From the NCBI GenBank assembly GCA_914767715.1, contig OU612068.1, positions 12,524,001-12,588,000 on the forward strand: a stretch of 64,000 nt of DNA, in the 5' to 3' direction. Positions 62,031 to 64,000 of this stretch are shown piece after piece. The notes beneath the pieces were generated by a model that ran no database searches, was not told the DNA's origin, and was given only the letters and a program-made list of their open reading frames with translations. The number at the start of each line of letters is the position of its first letter. The stretch's first letter is position 1. A program made the translations under genes and the position numbers. This DNA comes from Membranipora membranacea. Lineage: Eukaryota > Bryozoa > Gymnolaemata > Cheilostomatida > Membraniporidae.

Positions 62031-63300
62031 GGGCGGGTATCACGGTTTTTTTTCGCCGAGATCAAAAAATAGATTCGCTTCAAACCTACCTCATACGGAG
62101 GGGCAACTCCTGGACATCTCCAATCTGCAAACCGTTTGGCTCTGCGGCTTTTCACTCTCCGTCAGTGTCCGTTTTAATTAGGGTCACTTTTGCAAAAAAA
62201 AAAACATGCCAAACGGCAGCATCGAAAAATTAAAACTCTGTTGGATTCTTATGAAACTCCAACCAGTTCAAGCTCTTATTGGCCTCATTCAAACTGCAGA
62301 ATATTGGAATCCTCTGATTAACTGGTGGGTCATAACGCTGACTTGAAGTTTCGAAAATTATACCAAGGGAGGGTATCACGGTTTTTTTTCGCCGAGATCA
62401 AAAAATAGATTCGCTTCAAACCTACCTCATAGGGAGGAGCAACTCCTGCTCATCTCGAATCTGCGAACCGTTTGGCTCTGCGGCTTTTCACTCTCCGTCA
62501 GCGTCCGTTTTAATTAGGGTCACTTGTGCTAAAAAAAAACATGCCAAACGGCAGCATTGAAAAATAAAAACTCTGTTGGATTCTTATCAAACTCCGACCA
62601 GTTCAAGCTCTTATTGGCCTCATTCAAACTGCAGAATATTGGAATCCTCTGATTGACTGGTGGGTCATAACGCTGACTTGAAGTTTCAAAAATTATACCA
62701 AGGGAGGGTATCACGGTTTTTTTTCGCCGAGATCAAAAAATAGATTCGCTTCAAACCTACCTCATAGGGAGGAGCAACTCCTGGTCATCTCGAATCTGCA
62801 AACCGTTTGGCTCTGCGGCTTTTCACTCTCCGTCAGCGTCTGTTTTAATTAGGGTCACTTTTGCTAATAAAAACATGCCAAACGGCAGCATTCAAAAATT
62901 AAAACGCTGTTGGATTCTTATCAAACTCCGACCAGTTCAAGCTCTTATTAGCCTCATTCAAACTGCAGAATATTGGAATCCTCTGATTAACTGGTGGGTC
63001 ATAACGCTGACTTGAAGTTTCAAAAATTATACCAAGGGAGGGTATCACGGTTTTTTTTCGCCGGGATCAAAAAATAGATTCGCTTCAAACCTACCTCATA
63101 GGGTGGAGCAACTCCTGCTCATCTCGAATCTGCAAACCGTTTGGCTCTGCGGCTTTTCACTCTCCGTCAGCGGCCGTTTTAATTAGGGTCACTTTTGCTA
63201 AAAAAAAACATGCCAAACGGCAGCATTGAAAAATAAAAACTCTGTTGGATTCTTATCAAACTCCGACCAGTTCAAGCTCTTATTGGCCTCATTCAAACTG
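59690..63300 (+). repeat. 4-monomer segment repeated at 7-monomer spacing (2,340 bp)
   Basis: The segment from GGGCGGGTATC (59,691 and 62,031) through CATACGGAGGGGC (59,751 and 62,091), TTATGAAACTCC (59,908 and 62,248), TTTCGAAAATT (60,010 and 62,350), GATTGACTGG (60,311 and 62,651), TGCTAATAAAAAC (60,521 and 62,861), AAAACGCTG (60,560 and 62,900) and AGCGGCCG (60,829 and 63,169) matches to about 63,300. Copy 2 has CACTTGTGC (62,521), which copy 1 lacks here but which is found at 61,186. Three monomers (60,970-61,970) lie only in the first interval. Confidence 0.87.
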
Positions 63301-63870
63301 CAGAATATTGGAATCCTCTGATTGACTGGTGGGTCATAACGCTGACTTGAAGTTTCAAAAATTATACCAAGGGAGGGTATCACGGTTTTTTTTCGCCGAG
63401 ATCAAAAAATAGATTCGCTTCAAACCTACCTCATAGGGAGAAGCAACTCCTGGTCATCTCGAATCTGCAAACCGTTTGGCTCTGCGGCTTTTCACTCTCC
63501 GTCAGCGTCTGTTTTAATTAGGGTCACTTTTGCTAAAAAAAACATGCCAAACGGCAGCATTCAAAAATTAAAACGCTGTTGGATTCTTATCAAACTCCGA
63601 CCAGTTCAAGCTCTTATTAGCCTCATTCAAACTGCAGAATATTGGAATCCTCTGATTAACTGGTGGGTCATAACGCTGACTTGAAGTTTCAAAAATTATA
63701 CCAAGGGAGGGTATCACGGTTTTTTTTCGCCGGGATCAAAAAATAGATTCGCTTCAAACCTACCTCATAGGGAGGAGCAACTCCTGCTCATCTCGAATCT
63801 GCAAACCGTTTGGCTCTGCGGCGTTTCACTCTCCGTCAGCGGCCGTTTTAATTAGGGTCACTTTTGCTAA
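62870..63870 (+). repeat. Dimer-spaced repeat near the right edge (669 bp)
   Basis: The CATTCAAAAATTAAAACGCTG unit with TTATTAGCC at 62,889-62,955 recurs at 63,558-63,620. Both are followed by a CGCCGGGATC unit with CAGCGGCCG. Between them the unit with GGGAGAAGCAACTCC (63,436) matches 61,431 at a 6-monomer offset. Recombination here has joined pieces with three different spacings. Confidence 0.83.
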
Positions 63871-64000
63871 AAAAAAACATGCCAAACGGCAGCATTGAAA
63901 AATTAAAACTCTGTTGGATTCTTATCAAACTCCGACCAGTTCAAGCTCTTATTGGCCTCATTCAAACTGCAGAATATTGGAATCCTCTGATTAACTGGTG
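63678..64000 (+). repeat. Partial monomer at the right edge (323 bp)
   Basis: The last unit starts with GACTTGAAG at 63,678 and is cut at ...AACTGGTG, about 12 bp short of a full monomer. It shows no decay or flanking sequence, so the array continues beyond the window. Confidence 0.95.

Larger units (their letters stand above)
1..64000 (+). repeat. Satellite DNA array, 335-bp monomer, about 191 head-to-tail copies
   Basis: The word GACTTGAAG (or a one-base variant) recurs every 334-337 bp from position 1 to 63,678. That gives 190 complete units averaging 335.1 bp, plus a partial one. All units lie in the same orientation, and I see no unrelated insertion anywhere. The consensus I built by eye is about 42% GC. 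Monomers share long identical stretches and vary at a limited set of recurrent sites, such as CAGCGTCC/CAGTGTCC/CAGCATCC and CTGCAG/CCGCAG/CTGTCG. Period, orientation and homogeneity are read directly from the sequence. Assignment to eukaryotic centromeric or other heterochromatin is inference from general knowledge of such arrays. I do not recognise the family, and no protein-coding or structural RNA gene is supported. Confidence 0.98.

Noticed and set aside
1-64000. CRISPR array
   Set aside because: The whole 335 bp is repeated with no unique spacers. Repeat length and homogeneity do not fit CRISPR repeats of 23-50 bp.
1-64000. 5S rDNA or other tandem RNA gene array with a ~335-bp period
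   Set aside because: The period would suit some 5S arrays, but I find no 5S-like internal control region. The T8 tract resembles a Pol III terminator only by composition.

Overview
The whole 64-kb window is one uninterrupted satellite DNA array. A monomer of about 335 bp (usually 334-337) repeats head-to-tail in one orientation from the first base to the last. There are 190 complete units, counted from the word GACTTGAAG, plus a final partial unit of 323 bp that runs off the right edge. My consensus monomer is about 42% GC. I see no transposon, inverted segment, unique spacer, protein gene, rRNA or tRNA. This points to a eukaryotic genome, most plausibly centromeric, pericentromeric or other constitutive heterochromatin. 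The sequence alone does not identify the species or satellite family.

Each monomer has a fixed internal layout: a small ATACC/GGTAT inverted repeat, a T8-9 tract, a half starting at GATTC with a compact G/C-rich hairpin element, a 9-bp inverted repeat (CCGTTTGGC ... GCCAAACGG) around a 66-bp loop, an A8-10 tract, an AATAAA/ATTAAA polymorphic site, and a second half again starting at GATTC. Six short words recur in the same order in both halves at offsets of 167-171 bp. The 335-bp unit therefore looks like an ancient dimer of a roughly 168-bp repeat.

Above the monomer, the array is a patchwork of local higher-order duplications of different sizes. From left to right these are a 4-mer (about 2.16-4.84 kb), a 9-mer (5.18-11.2 kb), three copies of a 3-mer (13.8-16.8 kb), a 5-mer/6-mer/6-mer series (17.8-23.5 kb), a 2.1-kb block repeated 8,708 bp away, a 1.6-kb block present three times (28, 31.7 and 49.8 kb), overlapping 10-mer and 11-mer repeats (38-49.7 kb), 8-mer and 3-mer repeats (52-55.6 kb), a 6-mer (55.5-59.5 kb), and nested 8-, 7-, 6- and 2-mer relations to the right edge. 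Copies inside a block are nearly identical and differ largely in homopolymer length; neighbouring monomers within a block differ more. This is the usual signature of recent unequal exchange or segmental amplification.

Many 60-81 codon open frames exist on both strands. They are by-products of the repeat: a single T/A site and the lengths of the poly-A and poly-T tracts decide whether they are open. I do not annotate them as genes. I found no gene-based system here. The points worth a second look are the dimeric origin, the shared polymorphic switch, chimeric monomers at block junctions, and the conserved hairpin segment.
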